Assembly: GCA_002304345.1 (NCBI GenBank)
Contig: NEUU01000005.1
Coordinates: 101,933-165,932 of the forward strand
Direction of reading: 5' to 3'
Length of the DNA stretch: 64,000 bases
Source: Verrucomicrobia bacterium Tous-C9LFEB
Lineage (GTDB): Bacteria > Verrucomicrobiota > Verrucomicrobiia > Methylacidiphilales > UBA1321
Shown: piece by piece, positions 1 to 10,491 of the stretch
Numbering within the stretch: the first letter of the stretch is position 1
Layout of the letters: each line of letters begins with the position of its first letter
Position numbers and translations under genes: made by a program
Notes under the pieces: generated by a model
What the model was told of the DNA's origin: nothing
What the model saw: the letters and a program-made list of their open reading frames with translations, nothing else
The model's database searches: none

Positions 1-1
1 G

Positions 2-211
2 GCGGACGCGCAACTCTCCGGTCACACCCACGATGGTCAGTTCTGGCCGGTCAACTACATCCCCAAGTCACTCTTCAAGCTGAGCTACGGCTACAAAAAG
101 TTCGGTCCCCTCAACGCGTATGTTTCGTGCGGAGTGGGGACGTGGGGGCCGCCGGTGCGGATTGGGAATCACCCCGAGATTGTCGTCTTCACGCTCAAGC
201 CCGCCAAGTGA
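2..211 (+). CDS. Metallophosphoesterase, C-terminal fragment
   Basis: The reading frame enters from the left edge and ends in TGA at 209-211, leaving 69 codons. It contains the motif [12 protein letters not shown], the last metal-binding block (GHTHxGQ) of the YkuE/YaeI-like branch of calcineurin-type phosphoesterases. These enzymes hydrolyse phosphoesters with a two-metal centre and are often membrane-associated. The N-terminal metal ligands lie outside the window, so the substrate and localisation cannot be read. Its last 43 bases overlap the 3' end of the convergent efflux pump gene on the other strand, so any terminator for either gene must lie inside the neighbour's coding sequence. The fold assignment is fairly sure; the exact family is not. 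Confidence 0.75.
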   Translation, partial: ADAQLSGHTHDGQFWPVNYIPKSLFKLSYGYKKFGPLNAYVSCGVGTWGPPVRIGNHPEIVVFTLKPAK

Positions 212-3200
212 CGGCGGCGGAGCATCAGGAAGATCGCGGGCGTGACGATCAGGATGTGGAGCAAGCTGCTGATCATACCGCCGATGACCGGCACGGCGAT
301 GGGGCGCATGATTTCAATGCCGGTGCGTTCACCGGAGAAAATCGGAATCATGATCACCGCCAAGCTCGCCACGACGGTGCTCACCGTCATCACTTTGGGG
401 CGGAGACGTAATTCCGCGCCTTCGATCACAGCCGCTTTCAAATCATCGGCGTTGAAGGCGTCGCCGCGCTCCTGCATTTTATTTCGCACCGCTTCCTCGA
501 GATAGATCACCATCACCACACCGGTTTGCACCGCCGTGCCGAACAACGCGATGTAACCGACCCACACGGCCACGCTGAAATTATACCCGAGCAGATATTG
601 CAGGAAGATGCCGCCCGTGAGCGCAAACGGCACGGCGAGGAGCACGTGCGCTGCTTCGAGGGCGGAATTGTACGTGATATAGAGCAGGATGAAGATGATG
701 AAAATCACGGCAGGCAGCACGAGCTTGAGCGTCTTCTCCGCGCGAATCAAATTCTCGTATTGGCCGCCCCACGCGATGTAGTAGCCCGGCGGGAGCTTGA
801 GTTTGTCCGCGAGCACCCGCTTCGCTTCCACCACGAAACCGCCCAGATCGCGGTCGCGCACGTTCGTCTGCACGAAGACGCGGAGCATGCCGTTCTCGCT
901 CGAAATCATCGCCGGTCCCATCACGAGCCGGATGTCGCACACTTGCGAGAGCGGCACATGCTGGCCGTTCATTGAGGCCACGAGGACGTTGCGCAGCGCG
1001 TCCGGCGTGTCGCGCAATTCGCGGGCGTAGCGCACGCGGATCGGAAAGCGGCGACGGCCCTCGATCGTGGTGGTGAGTGTTTTGCCGCCGACGGCGGTTT
1101 CAATCGTGTTCAGGATTTCATCGACAGGCACGCCGTAACGTGCGGCGTCGTCGCGTCGCACTTCCATTTCGAGGTAAGGCGCGCCCGTGACGCGCTCGCC
1201 GTAGACATCCGCTGCGCCGGGGATCTGGCGCAATTCGGCTTCCACTTCGAGCGCCAGTTTTTCCAGCGTCTTCAAATCGCTGCCGAAAAGTTTTACTGCC
1301 ACCTGACCGCGAATGCCGGTGTTCAACATCAGTACGCGATTCTCAATCGGCTGGAGAAAAGCCGGTTGAAAGCCGGTGTACTGCATCACCGCGTTGAGCA
1401 TCTCCTGTCGCAGCTTGTCCATCGTCATGCCCTTGCGCCATTGGTCGGTGGGCTTTAACATGATCGTGGTTTCAATCATCGAGATCGGCGCGGGATCGGT
1501 CGCGCTCTCGGCGCGGCCCAGTTTGCCCGCCACGCTCAGCACTTCAGGAAACGCGGAGAGCGCCTTGTCCTGCGCGGCCATCACGCGATTCACCTCCGGC
1601 AGCGATGCTCCCGGCAGCGTGGTCGGCATGAACAACAACGCGCGTTCGTTCAGGGGTGGCATGAATTCGTAACCGATGCGCGAAGCGAGAGCGAGGGCGG
1701 AGAGCAGGACGACCGCCGCTGCCGTGATGACGATCCAGCGATGTTCCAGAGCCCAGCGCAGCACCGGCTTGTAGAGGGCGAGCAAGACACGCATGACGAT
1801 GTTGTCATTCTCGTCATGGATTTTCCCGCGTACGAAAAACGAGGCGAGCACCGGAATCAACGTCACCGCGAGCAGCGTTGCGCCCGCCATCGCGAAGGTC
1901 TTGGTGAATGCGAGCGGGTGGAACAATTTGCCTTCCTGACCGGTCAACGCGAACACGGGAATAAATGCGAGGATGATAATCGCCATCGCGAAGAAAATCG
2001 GACGCGCGACGAGATTTGTCGCCCGCAACACGATCTGCGCCATGTCCTGCGGATAGCGCAGGCCGGGGACTTTGCCCTCCTGCACATTGTGCGCCTCGCG
2101 CATGACCGCCTCCGTCACGACCACGCCCGCATCGACCAACACGCCGATGGCAATCGCGATGCCGGAGAGCGACATGATGTTCGACGTGATGCCGAACTGC
2201 CGCATTAAAATGAATGAAATCAGAATCGAGAGCGGCAACGGCACCGTCACAATCACGATACTGCGGAAGTGAGCGAGGAAGATGATGTGCGCGAGCGTCA
2301 CGAGAATCATTTCCTCGATCAACGTGATGCGCAGTGTATTCACCGCTCGCTCGATCAGCTCGCTGCGGTCGTAGAACGATTTGATTTCCACTCCCGGCGG
2401 CAGACCGGGTGAAAGCTCGGTGATCTTCTCTTTCACCGACTTGATCACGTCGACCGTCGACGCGCCGTAGCGCATGACGATGATGCCACCCACCACTTCG
2501 CGACCGCCCAGATCGAGCGCCCCGCGCCGCGTGTCGGGACCGAGCTGCACATTCGCCACCTGCGAGAGGAAAATCGGTTGACCCTGAAAATAGCCGACCT
2601 GCGTGCGCTTGAGATCGTCCAGATTTTGCACCAGTCCGAGACCGCGCAGAGTGTACTCGCGGCCGGACACTTCGATATTGCCGCCGCCCACATTGCGGTT
2701 GCTGCCTTGCACGGCATTGATCACCGTCGTCAGCGTCAGATTGAACGCGTGCAATTTTTCCGGATCGATATCGATCTGGTATTGCCGCACGAACCCGCCG
2801 AGGCTCGCCACTTCCGCCACGCCGGGAACGGAATTCAACTGATAGCGAATGTACCAATCCTGCAGCGCGCGCAATTCGCCGAGATCAAGCGCGTGGCCTT
2901 TCTCGCGGGCCTGCGTGTCGTCGAGATAATATTGATACACCCAGCCGAGGCCGGTGGCGTCCGGTCCGAGCACCGGAATTACGCCCTCGGGCAATTTGAA
3001 CGGCAGTGAGTTCAGCCGCTCGAGAATGCGGGTGCGGGCAAAGTAGACATCCACGCTGTCCTCGAAAATCACCGTGAGCATGCCGAAGCCGAAAGCCGAT
3101 TGCGCGCGCACGACTTTCACGCCGGTGAGACCTTGCAGGCTCGCGGAGAGGGGATAGGTGATTTGATCCTCCACCTCCTGTGCCGAGCGGCCTGGCCACT

Positions 3201-3354
3201 CCGCGAGCACGATCACCTGATTTTCGCTCAGATCGGGAATGGCATCGATCGGCGTGCGGTAGATCGAATAAATCCCCCAGCCAGCAATGAAGAAATAAGC
3301 GGCCAGAACCAGAAAACGGTTCTTCAGGCACCACGAGATGAGGGAATTAATCAT
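169..3354 (-). CDS. cusA: CusA-like heavy-metal RND efflux pump
   Basis: This 1061-residue inner-membrane RND pump has the family's usual length, an N-terminal transmembrane helix, two large periplasmic loops and a distal block of helices. In helix 4 the run [15 protein letters not shown] places an acidic residue (D408) where CusA has its proton-relay aspartate. The three methionines that bind Cu(I)/Ag(I) in E. coli CusA have clear counterparts: M576 in FMPTTL, M626 in ISMIETT and M676 in VLMLNTG. Copper or silver is therefore the likely substrate, rather than Co/Zn/Cd. The gene starts 13 bases after the adaptor gene stops, so the two are surely cotranscribed. No outer-membrane factor of the TolC/CusC type is present in the visible operon. 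The 3' end overlaps a convergent gene by 43 bases. Confidence 0.93.
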   Translation of the reverse strand: MINSLISWCLKNRFLVLAAYFFIAGWGIYSIYRTPIDAIPDLSENQVIVLAEWPGRSAQEVEDQITYPLSASLQGLTGVKVVRAQSAFGFGMLTVIFEDSVDVYFARTRILERLNSLPFKLPEGVIPVLGPDATGLGWVYQYYLDDTQAREKGHALDLGELRALQDWYIRYQLNSVPGVAEVASLGGFVRQYQIDIDPEKLHAFNLTLTTVINAVQGSNRNVGGGNIEVSGREYTLRGLGLVQNLDDLKRTQVGYFQGQPIFLSQVANVQLGPDTRRGALDLGGREVVGGIIVMRYGASTVDVIKSVKEKITELSPGLPPGVEIKSFYDRSELIERAVNTLRITLIEEMILVTLAHIIFLAHFRSIVIVTVPLPLSILISFILMRQFGITSNIMSLSGIAIAIGVLVDAGVVVTEAVMREAHNVQEGKVPGLRYPQDMAQIVLRATNLVARPIFFAMAIIILAFIPVFALTGQEGKLFHPLAFTKTFAMAGATLLAVTLIPVLASFFVRGKIHDENDNIVMRVLLALYKPVLRWALEHRWIVITAAAVVLLSALALASRIGYEFMPPLNERALLFMPTTLPGASLPEVNRVMAAQDKALSAFPEVLSVAGKLGRAESATDPAPISMIETTIMLKPTDQWRKGMTMDKLRQEMLNAVMQYTGFQPAFLQPIENRVLMLNTGIRGQVAVKLFGSDLKTLEKLALEVEAELRQIPGAADVYGERVTGAPYLEMEVRRDDAARYGVPVDEILNTIETAVGGKTLTTTIEGRRRFPIRVRYARELRDTPDALRNVLVASMNGQHVPLSQVCDIRLVMGPAMISSENGMLRVFVQTNVRDRDLGGFVVEAKRVLADKLKLPPGYYIAWGGQYENLIRAEKTLKLVLPAVIFIIFILLYITYNSALEAAHVLLAVPFALTGGIFLQYLLGYNFSVAVWVGYIALFGTAVQTGVVMVIYLEEAVRNKMQERGDAFNADDLKAAVIEGAELRLRPKVMTVSTVVASLAVIMIPIFSGERTGIEIMRPIAVPVIGGMISSLLHILIVTPAIFLMLRRRHLAGLSVKTTISG

Positions 3355-3367
3355 GACAGCGTGAGGC

Positions 3368-4726
3368 TTAGTGTTGATGACCGGCAGGGGTCGGAGTCAA
3401 TGTCGGTGCGGGAGCGCTATCGCCGCTGCTGCTTGCGCCGCCCTGCAATTGGGCTTCCGCATCGATCAGGAATGCGCCGCCCGTCACCACATTTTCTCCA
3501 GCCTTCACGCCGGAACTGATCGCGGCGAAGAGCTGGCTGCTGTCGGTCGTCTTGCCTTCGCCGCCGATCTGCACATCGCGCGGTTCATAGCGATCGGCGC
3601 TCGCCTGCACGTAGACAATCTTGCGGCGGCCCGTATCGATCACTGCCGAGGAGGGGACGGTCACTGGTGCCGTGCCGAGCTTGATCTCCAGCGTACCCGT
3701 CGCGGAGAGTTGCGGCAGTAATTCGTGTTTGGAATTCTCCACCACGAAGCGGGCGCGGATGGTGCGTTTCTCCGGGATGATGCGGCGATCGATGAAGACC
3801 AGCTTGCCCGTGAAGATTTGTCCGGGACGCGCTTTGGAGACGAGTTGAATCCGCTGTCCGAGCTTGAGAGCGGCATAGTCCTGCTCGAAGACCTCCGCAT
3901 TGAACCACACATCACTCAGGTCCGTGATGTGCAGCAGCACTGTCTCCGGCGTGAACCGCTCTCCCGTGTGCGGGATGTCACCCACGATGGAGCCATTGAT
4001 CGGCGACCGGACGATAAACGTGCGACGGATTTGTTTTTTCTCCACCAATGCCTTCAGCGCCGCGTCGTCGAAACCCGCTTGGCGCAAGCGATCCGCCGCC
4101 GCTTCGATTTTCGCGCTCAGTAAATCCCGTTCGTAAAAGGTAGAGAGATACCGTTCGCGCAGCGCGGTGAGATACGCTTCCTGGTCGGCGATGGCGGTTT
4201 CGGAATAGACCTCAAAGAGCGGTTCCCCTTTTTTCAATTCGGTCGTATTGAAATTCACGAGCACCTTCTCGATGCGTCCACCGTAGTACCACGTGAAGTC
4301 CACGTGACGGTCGGAGATATACTGGATCTCGCCGAAGATCTGGATCGTGCGTGTGAGTTCGCGCGGCACTGCGGGCTCGATCTTGATGCTGCTCACCGAG
4401 CTGCGCGCCGCATCGACCGTGACATGTTCCATCGGAGTCAGTGAAGTCGCGGCGATGGCGGGTGTGGCGGTTGTCGTCATTGGCTCAGGCGCCGTCTCGG
4501 CGGACTTCGCATCGGACGCCGATGGTGTCGTGGTCAGTAGCGGGGTGAGTGTCATCCCGCAGATCGGGCAATTGCCCGGACCCTTGTGCCGCACCTGCGG
4601 ATGCATCGAGCACGTGTAGATCTGGTCTTTTGAATCGGCTCCGTCTTTTTTCGCTGAGCAGGCGGCAGCGATTGCGAGCAACGCGACCAGTAGGAAGAAG
4701 GGAAGAAGCGCTTTGAATGGTTTCAT
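3368..4726 (-). CDS. cusB: CusB-like periplasmic adaptor lipoprotein
   Basis: This is the membrane-fusion subunit that links an RND pump to an outer-membrane channel (452 residues). A hydrophobic signal ends in the lipobox AIAAAC, so C23 is probably lipidated. Residues 37-58 form a heavy-metal-binding domain (HMBD) with C39, C53 and C56 in the pattern YTCSMHP...CPICGM, which is typical of CusB/CzcB-type adaptors of metal pumps. Lipoyl, alpha-hairpin and beta-barrel segments follow, and the C-terminus is rich in Ser, Ala and Pro and ends in HQH. It lies between the outer-membrane-protein gene (19 bases upstream) and cusA. The assignment rests on the HMBD, the adaptor fold and the neighbouring pump; the metal is inferred from CusA. 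Confidence 0.9.
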   Translation of the reverse strand: MKPFKALLPFFLLVALLAIAAACSAKKDGADSKDQIYTCSMHPQVRHKGPGNCPICGMTLTPLLTTTPSASDAKSAETAPEPMTTTATPAIAATSLTPMEHVTVDAARSSVSSIKIEPAVPRELTRTIQIFGEIQYISDRHVDFTWYYGGRIEKVLVNFNTTELKKGEPLFEVYSETAIADQEAYLTALRERYLSTFYERDLLSAKIEAAADRLRQAGFDDAALKALVEKKQIRRTFIVRSPINGSIVGDIPHTGERFTPETVLLHITDLSDVWFNAEVFEQDYAALKLGQRIQLVSKARPGQIFTGKLVFIDRRIIPEKRTIRARFVVENSKHELLPQLSATGTLEIKLGTAPVTVPSSAVIDTGRRKIVYVQASADRYEPRDVQIGGEGKTTDSSQLFAAISSGVKAGENVVTGGAFLIDAEAQLQGGASSSGDSAPAPTLTPTPAGHQH

Positions 4727-4745
4727 AAAGTAAATCGAGTTCGGG

Positions 4746-5438
4746 TTAAAAAGACACCTTCACATTCATGCCCACTACGGGCGACACCATCGAATTGCCA
4801 TCCGGCATCCACGTGTCGTCGCGCATGCCGAAGAGCTCCACGCTCACGGCTTTGTTGAAGGGATAGAGCAGGCCGACCGTGAACCGGTTCTCCGCGATGT
4901 CTCCTTCGCGCAGGTTCAGAAAATATTCATTCGAGACGAACGGCGTGATCTTCAGCGGCAGGAAGGGCTTGCGGTACTCGGCCCGCACCAGATGCCGGAA
5001 CGTATAAATCTCACCCTCGCTATCTCCGATGCCGCCCTGGAATTGTTGGCGCGAGCTGAAGTACCAATCCTTCAGCGGAATTTTCACCGTCATCGACGCC
5101 CAGCCTTGATTCGCCCGGTCGATTGTATCGTTGCCCATCTCGTCCACCCCGTACGTCTCATCCCGTTCGTAGCCGATGGCGAAATCGTAGCGCGGCGAGT
5201 AATGCCAGATCAGTTGCGGCATGATCTCATAGTGCAGAAACGTCGGCTTCGTATCCTGAAACCACTGCTCGCTCTCCACCATCACTTCCAACCCGTAATC
5301 CAGCCGCTGGCTGACACTGTCTACGATGCGACCCATCAGCGGACCCTGGGTTTCGCCCGCTTTCGCGGAAAAGGGGATCGCTGCCGGGCCACCCAGCAGA
5401 ATTGCGACCAACAGAATGCGAATACGTGCAATCATCAT
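4746..5438 (-). CDS. Probable outer-membrane beta-barrel protein (DUF2490-like)
   Basis: This 230-residue protein has a cleavable signal peptide (about residues 1-27) and then amphipathic, aromatic-rich strands ending in VGMNVKVSF. An aromatic C-terminal residue is typical of outer-membrane barrels. Strand-like stretches such as YDFAIGYERDETYG and PFVSNEYFLNLREG resemble the DUF2490 family. It is the first gene of the metal-efflux operon, 19 bases ahead of cusB, and probably shares its control. It is far too short and has the wrong architecture to be a TolC-type exit duct, so its part in metal resistance is unknown; a sensor or accessory porin role is only a guess. The fold is moderately certain and the function unassigned. 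Confidence 0.6.
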   Translation of the reverse strand: MMIARIRILLVAILLGGPAAIPFSAKAGETQGPLMGRIVDSVSQRLDYGLEVMVESEQWFQDTKPTFLHYEIMPQLIWHYSPRYDFAIGYERDETYGVDEMGNDTIDRANQGWASMTVKIPLKDWYFSSRQQFQGGIGDSEGEIYTFRHLVRAEYRKPFLPLKITPFVSNEYFLNLREGDIAENRFTVGLLYPFNKAVSVELFGMRDDTWMPDGNSMVSPVVGMNVKVSF

Positions 5439-5651
5439 GGAAGCCCCTGACGTTCTGTTTCTTGTAACACAAGACCCTCTTCCATCCCAAGACTTCTCTT
5501 ATGATACACCGCAAATTGCAAAAACCCTTTCTGCTAGCGCAGGGGCAGTAGCTGGCGGCACAGCGTACCGCTGCTTAATTCAGGCCAAGCCCCCTATTGA
5601 GCCGCCTTGCTTGCCTTTGGCAGAGACTTCCTCTATGCTGACCGTTCCCTT

Positions 5652-8411
5652 ATGACTTCCGCCGAGATCCGCCAGAGCTTTTTAGACTTTTTCAAGGAAC
5701 AACAGCACACCATCGTGCCGTCGTCGAGCCTGCTGCCCGACTCGCCTAACCTGTTGTTCACCAACGCCGGGATGAACCAATTCGTCCCCATTTTCCTCGG
5801 CAATTCCCCCTGTCCCTACACCCCTGGCCGCGCCGCGGACACGCAGAAATGCATTCGCGCCGGTGGCAAGCACAACGATCTCGAGGACGTCGGTTTCGAC
5901 ACCTACCACCACACTTTTTTCGAGATGCTCGGCAATTGGTCCTTCGGCAACTACTTCAAGCAGGAAGCCATTGCCTGGGCGTGGGAGCTGGTCGTCAACC
6001 GCTGGAAGTTCCCCGCCAACCGCGTGTACGCCACCGTGTACAAGCCCGATCCGAGCAAGGGCGACCCCGCCGAGTTCGACCAGGAAGCGTATGACGCGTG
6101 GGCCAAGATTTTCAAAGCCGCTGGGCTCGATCCCGCCGTCCACATCAAGAACGGCAACAAGAAGGACAATTTCTGGATGATGGGCGAAACCGGCCCGTGC
6201 GGTCCGTGCTCCGAGCTTCACATCGACCTGACGCCGAAGGGCGACACCAAGGGTTCGCTCGTCAACGCCGGCGACGCGCGTTGCATCGAGATCTGGAATC
6301 TCGTGTTCATTCAGTTCAACGCGAACGCGGATGGCACCTTCACCCCGCTCCCGGCCAAGCACGTCGACACCGGCATGGGCTTCGAGCGCGTGACGTCGAT
6401 CATGCAATGCACGAAGGGCTTCACCACCTTCGAGGCGAACATCAGCAATTACGAGACCGACATTTTCCGGCCGATCTTCGACGCGATTGAAAAGCTCACC
6501 GGCAAGAAATACGCCTCCACATTGCCCGCGCCCGGCGCGATCCAGCTCAGCGAGCAGGAAAAGGTCGACGTCGCGTTCCGCGTCATCGCCGATCACATCC
6601 GCACGCTCAGTTTTTCCATTGCCGACGGCATCATCCCCAGCAACGAAGGCCGCGGCTATGTCTTGCGCCGCATCCTGCGCCGCGCGGTCCGTTACGGTCG
6701 CAATCTCGGCCTGCACGAGCCCTTCCTCTTCAAGCTGGTGGAAGTACTCGTCGACACGATGAGCTCCATTTTCCCCGAGATCAAAACCCGCCGCGCGGTC
6801 GTGGAAAAAACGATTCATGGCGAAGAAGAGAGCTTCATCAAGACGCTCGAACACGGCATCGCCCTTTTTGAGGAGGCCGCCAAGCGCGCTATCAAATTAA
6901 CAGCGTCAACTTCTTCGATCATTTCGGGCGACGACGCCTTCAAGCTGTACGACACCTACGGTTTCCCGCTTGATTTGACGCAGCTCATGGCGCGCGAACG
7001 CGGACTCGCGGTCGATGGCGACGGCTTCGACAAATTGATGGAAGTCCAGCGCGCCCGTTCACAGGCCGCGCAGAAACGCGAAGTCATCACCGTCAGCATC
7101 GACAGCGGCGGCAAGGCCACCGAGTTCGTCGGTTACGACAAGCTCGAGCTGCAGGCCAACGTCGTGGCCGTCGATAGCGACGTTCTCATCGCGGAGAAGA
7201 GTCCCTTCTACGCCACTCTTGGCGGTCAGGTCGGAGACACCGGTCATGTGGAATTTTTCGGCAATACGTTTGCCGTCGTCGACACGCAGAAATCGCCCGA
7301 AGGTGCGATCCTGCACAAGCTCGACAAGTCGGCCGCCATTCCGAAGGACGCCCCCGTTGTCCTCAAGGTCGACACCGTCCGCCGCGCGCGCATCGAGGCG
7401 CACCACTCCGGCACGCACCTCATGCACTGGGCGTTGCGCAAGGTGCTCGGCACCAGCGTCGGCCAGAAGGGTTCCTATGTCGGACCGGATCGCCTGCGTT
7501 TCGATTTCTCTTATTCCGAAGCGATGACGCCGGATCAGATCGCGGAAGTCGAACGCCTCGTCAATGAACGCGTGGACGCGAACGACACCGTGAAGTGGGA
7601 AGAGCGCCCCTACAAGGAAGTGAAGGGCGACGCCAGCATCATGCAATTTTTCGGCGACAAATACGGCGAGTCCGTGCGCGTAGTTTCCATCGGCGATTAC
7701 TCCAAGGAACTCTGCGGCGGTACGCACGTGCGCGAGACCGGCAAGATTGGTTTCTTCAAGCTCCTCTCCGAAGGCGCGATCGCGGCGGGTATCCGTCGTA
7801 TCGAAGCCGTCACGGGCCGCGCGCTCATCGATCACGTGCATGGCGAACTGCGCAAGCAGGAGGAGCGTCACTCGCTCCTGAAAAAGCGCCGCATCGATCT
7901 CGCCATGCTCAAGTCCTTTGAGGATTCCGCCTCGCCGCTCGCGGCGTGGAAATCGTTCTCCGCGCGCCAGAGCGAACTCGAAAAACTCGAGAGCGACGTG
8001 CGCGAATGGGAAAAGCAACAGGCCAAGGACCAGGCCGCCAACTGGCAGAAGGATGCCTCCGCTCAAGCTGCGGAACTCATCGCAGCCGCCAAGGAAAAGA
8101 ACGGCGTGCCGTATCTCGCCCTCGCGCTCAATGAAGGGCCCGGCGCGTATCTTCCCGTGCTGGTCGACGCGATCAAGGCGCAGTGGCAGGGCGTGCTCGT
8201 TCTCGGTCGTCGCGATGGCGAAAAGGCCGCGCTCATCGCCAGCGTGGCACCCGCTTTCACGAAAAAAGTTCAGGCTGGCAAGTTGATCCAGGCCATCGCC
8301 CCCATCATCGGCGGCAAGGGCGGCGGTCGTCCCGAGCTCGCGCAGGGTGGCGGCACGCATCCGGAAAAGCTGGCCGAAGCCCTCGCCAAAGTGGAGGGAT
8401 TGATTGGGTAA
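5652..8411 (+). CDS. alaS: Alanine--tRNA ligase
   Basis: AlaRS attaches alanine to tRNA-Ala in the cytoplasm. The N-terminal class II catalytic core starts MTSAEIRQSFLDFF and includes the TNAGMNQFVP region. An editing domain carries the zinc ligands HHSGTH (about residues 583-588) and CGGTH (about 687-691), and the C-terminal region has coiled-coil and DHHA1 character. With the ATG at 5652 the product is 919 residues, normal for the family. An in-frame start 15 codons earlier adds residues not seen in AlaRS proteins, so I prefer 5652. The gene is followed 90 bases later by ribBA on the same strand. No convincing promoter was recognised in the 213-base space before it. Confidence 0.97.
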   Translation: MTSAEIRQSFLDFFKEQQHTIVPSSSLLPDSPNLLFTNAGMNQFVPIFLGNSPCPYTPGRAADTQKCIRAGGKHNDLEDVGFDTYHHTFFEMLGNWSFGNYFKQEAIAWAWELVVNRWKFPANRVYATVYKPDPSKGDPAEFDQEAYDAWAKIFKAAGLDPAVHIKNGNKKDNFWMMGETGPCGPCSELHIDLTPKGDTKGSLVNAGDARCIEIWNLVFIQFNANADGTFTPLPAKHVDTGMGFERVTSIMQCTKGFTTFEANISNYETDIFRPIFDAIEKLTGKKYASTLPAPGAIQLSEQEKVDVAFRVIADHIRTLSFSIADGIIPSNEGRGYVLRRILRRAVRYGRNLGLHEPFLFKLVEVLVDTMSSIFPEIKTRRAVVEKTIHGEEESFIKTLEHGIALFEEAAKRAIKLTASTSSIISGDDAFKLYDTYGFPLDLTQLMARERGLAVDGDGFDKLMEVQRARSQAAQKREVITVSIDSGGKATEFVGYDKLELQANVVAVDSDVLIAEKSPFYATLGGQVGDTGHVEFFGNTFAVVDTQKSPEGAILHKLDKSAAIPKDAPVVLKVDTVRRARIEAHHSGTHLMHWALRKVLGTSVGQKGSYVGPDRLRFDFSYSEAMTPDQIAEVERLVNERVDANDTVKWEERPYKEVKGDASIMQFFGDKYGESVRVVSIGDYSKELCGGTHVRETGKIGFFKLLSEGAIAAGIRRIEAVTGRALIDHVHGELRKQEERHSLLKKRRIDLAMLKSFEDSASPLAAWKSFSARQSELEKLESDVREWEKQQAKDQAANWQKDASAQAAELIAAAKEKNGVPYLALALNEGPGAYLPVLVDAIKAQWQGVLVLGRRDGEKAALIASVAPAFTKKVQAGKLIQAIAPIIGGKGGGRPELAQGGGTHPEKLAEALAKVEGLIG

Positions 8412-8501
8412 CGAAAGCGGCCTATGCTTTCGGACCTGACGCCGCCGCGTTTCTGACGAGTCGTGGCGGACGTTGGTCGATCTCCCGACGAATTGACTGC
8501 C

Positions 8502-9743
8502 ATGAAAAAGAAGAAGCCTCTCGCTCCCGTTTCCAAGACCACGCGCGGATTTAATTCCATTCCCGAGGTGTTGGCCGACCTCAAGCGCGGTCGCATGATC
8601 ATTGTCGTCGACGATGAAGACCGCGAGAACGAAGGCGATCTCATCATGGCCGCCAGCAAGGCCACGCCGAAGGCGATCAATTTCATGACCAAGTTTGGCC
8701 GCGGCCTCGTCTGCGCCCCGGTCACGCAGGAACGCGCCAAGCAGCTCGGTTTGAATCGCATGGTCGCGGAAAATCGCGAGAGCTTCAAAACCGACTTCAC
8801 CGTTTCCGTCGACGGCGCGCCCAAGCACGGCGTCACCACGGGTATCAGCGCGTCCGATCGCGCCAAGGCAATCCAACTCTGCGCCAGTTCCAAGACCGAT
8901 CCCACCGATCTCGTTCAGCCCGGTCACATTTTCCCGCTGCAAGCCAAGCCCGGCGGCGTGCTCCAGCGCGCGGGTCATACGGAAGCGGCGGTCGACCTCG
9001 CCCGCCTCGCGGGACTCGATCCCTCCGGCGTGCTCTGCGAAATTCTGAATGAAGACGGTACCATGGCCCGCGTGCCGGATCTCCACAAATTCCGCAAGCA
9101 GCACAAGCTGAAGATGTGCACCATCCTCGACCTCATCGAGTACCGCCGTCGCAGTGAGAAGTTGATTGAGCTCGAGCAGCGCGTGAAATTGCCCACCGAT
9201 TATGGCGATTTCGACCTCTGCATGTACCACTCCAACGTGGACGGTCAGCACCACTTCGCGCTCGTCAAGGGCGACATCGCCGGGGACAAGCCCGTCCTCG
9301 TGCGCGTCCACAGCGAATGCTTTACCGGCGACATCTTCGGCTCGCAGCGTTGCGACTGCGGTCCGCAACTCCACGCCGCCTTGCGCGCGATTGAAAAAGC
9401 GGGCGCGGGCGTGCTCGTCTACATGCGGCAGGAAGGTCGCGGCATCGGCATCGTCGCGAAGATTCACGCCTACAAGCTGCAGGAAAAGGGACTCGATACC
9501 GTCGAAGCGAATTTGAAGCTCGGTTTCGGTTCCGATCTCCGCGAGTACGGTCACGGCGCGCAAATCTTGTTCGACCTTGGCGTGCGCAAGATTCGCCTCC
9601 TCACGAACAACCCGAAGAAGGTTGTCGGTCTCGCCGGGTACGGACTCAAGATCACCGAAACCGTGCCGATTCGCGTCGCGCCGAATGCGCACAACCAGAA
9701 ATATCTCAGCACGAAAAAACTCAAGATGGGGCACCTCTTGTAG
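8502..9743 (+). CDS. ribBA: Bifunctional 3,4-DHBP synthase / GTP cyclohydrolase II
   Basis: This cytoplasmic fusion enzyme supplies both branches of riboflavin synthesis (413 residues). The N-terminal half is 3,4-dihydroxy-2-butanone-4-phosphate synthase, with the acidic [11 protein letters not shown] loop near residues 37-47. The C-terminal half is GTP cyclohydrolase II, with zinc cysteines in [15 protein letters not shown] (about residues 273-286) and the RQEGRGIG loop. The start at 8502 (MKKKKPL) is chosen because it leaves little sequence before the conserved core; a GTG 13 codons upstream at 8463 is possible. It heads a same-strand run with ribH, nusB, ftsY and ribD. No FMN riboswitch was recognised in the 90 bases upstream. 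Riboflavin synthase is not in the window. Confidence 0.96.
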   Translation: MKKKKPLAPVSKTTRGFNSIPEVLADLKRGRMIIVVDDEDRENEGDLIMAASKATPKAINFMTKFGRGLVCAPVTQERAKQLGLNRMVAENRESFKTDFTVSVDGAPKHGVTTGISASDRAKAIQLCASSKTDPTDLVQPGHIFPLQAKPGGVLQRAGHTEAAVDLARLAGLDPSGVLCEILNEDGTMARVPDLHKFRKQHKLKMCTILDLIEYRRRSEKLIELEQRVKLPTDYGDFDLCMYHSNVDGQHHFALVKGDIAGDKPVLVRVHSECFTGDIFGSQRCDCGPQLHAALRAIEKAGAGVLVYMRQEGRGIGIVAKIHAYKLQEKGLDTVEANLKLGFGSDLREYGHGAQILFDLGVRKIRLLTNNPKKVVGLAGYGLKITETVPIRVAPNAHNQKYLSTKKLKMGHLL

Positions 9744-9832
9744 AGGAAAATCCGAATTTCGAATCTTCCCACTGTCCCATCCTCTCCCCCTGCCTTTCAC
9801 CGAAAACCTCGAACCTCGAACTGAAAACTCTC

Positions 9833-10270
9833 ATGTCTTACCACATTGGCATCGTCGTCAGCCGCTTCAACGAGGAATACACCGAAGCGTTGCTCCAGTC
9901 CGCGCTGAAGGAACTCACCAAGCAGGCCGTGTCCGTTGTGCGCGTTCCCGGGGCGTATGAAATTCCGCTTCAGGTCCAACGCCTTGCCAAGTCGAAGAAG
10001 TTCGACGTCGTGATCGCCCTCGGCGTCATCTGGCAGGGCCAGACCTCGCACGCGGCGGAGATCGGTCGCGCCGTCACCGACGCTCTCATGCGCATCACGC
10101 TCGATACGGGCGTGCCGATCATTCATCAGGTGCTTGGACTCAAGACCGACGCCGAAGCGCGCGCCCGTTGCATGGGCAAAAAATTAAACCGCGGCATTGA
10201 GGCCGCTCACGCCGCCATTGAAATGGCGGGCGTCAATCAATCGAAAATCACGTTCCAGAAGGGAAGCTAA
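9833..10270 (+). CDS. ribH: 6,7-dimethyl-8-ribityllumazine synthase
   Basis: RibH condenses the butanone phosphate made by RibBA with the pyrimidine product of RibD to give lumazine, the riboflavin precursor; lumazine synthases form pentameric or icosahedral shells. The 145-residue protein shows the family blocks VVSRFNEEYTEALL, VPGAYEIPL and ALGVIWQGQTSHAAEI, followed by GVPIIHQVLG. The histidine in the SHAAEI segment matches the usual catalytic position. It lies 89 bases after ribBA. The intervening spacer carries a copy of the gaaaacctcgaac repeat word also seen near 59.8 kb. A structured 217-base spacer separates it from nusB. Confidence 0.95.
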   Translation: MSYHIGIVVSRFNEEYTEALLQSALKELTKQAVSVVRVPGAYEIPLQVQRLAKSKKFDVVIALGVIWQGQTSHAAEIGRAVTDALMRITLDTGVPIIHQVLGLKTDAEARARCMGKKLNRGIEAAHAAIEMAGVNQSKITFQKGS

Positions 10271-10487
10271 GCAGGTTGCTGCAAAAGTCCCGTGGCGACG
10301 ACGCTGTCAATTGCGGTGTACGCGGCGCGGAGAGAATGAGGAGAATATTGAAATGCACTATTTGACGAATGAACGACAAAGCCAGGCACCGCAAGAGACA
10401 GCGGCCCGAAGGGTTGCCTTGCTATCGGATGCCAGTTTAAAACTAACCGTCTGCAACGTCGCCCGCGCGATTTCTGCAGCGGCCTGC
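10271..10487. repeat. Imperfect inverted-repeat element between ribH and nusB
   Basis: The spacer begins directly after the ribH stop with gcaggttgctgcaaaagtcc and ends just before nusB with a segment whose reverse complement is gcaggccgctgcagaaatcg. The two ends match at 13 of the first 17 positions and again at ggcgacg after a one-base gap, so the element is bounded by roughly 35-bp imperfect inverted repeats. It may be a degenerate MITE-like insertion or a structured leader for nusB. Inside it, a gaggag motif precedes an ATG at 10352 that opens 45 codons ending at 10490, one base before nusB; I cannot tell whether this is translated. Confidence 0.35.
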
Positions 10488-10491
10488 TAAT

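Noticed and set aside
8412..8501. FMN riboswitch before ribBA
   Set aside because: The space is only 90 bases and does not show the conserved RFN helices or its characteristic loop sequences.
7059..9800. A 913-codon open frame on the minus strand across alaS and ribBA
   Set aside because: Both plus-strand genes have full motif sets; the antisense frame lacks any recognisable domain and has the typical reverse-strand composition.
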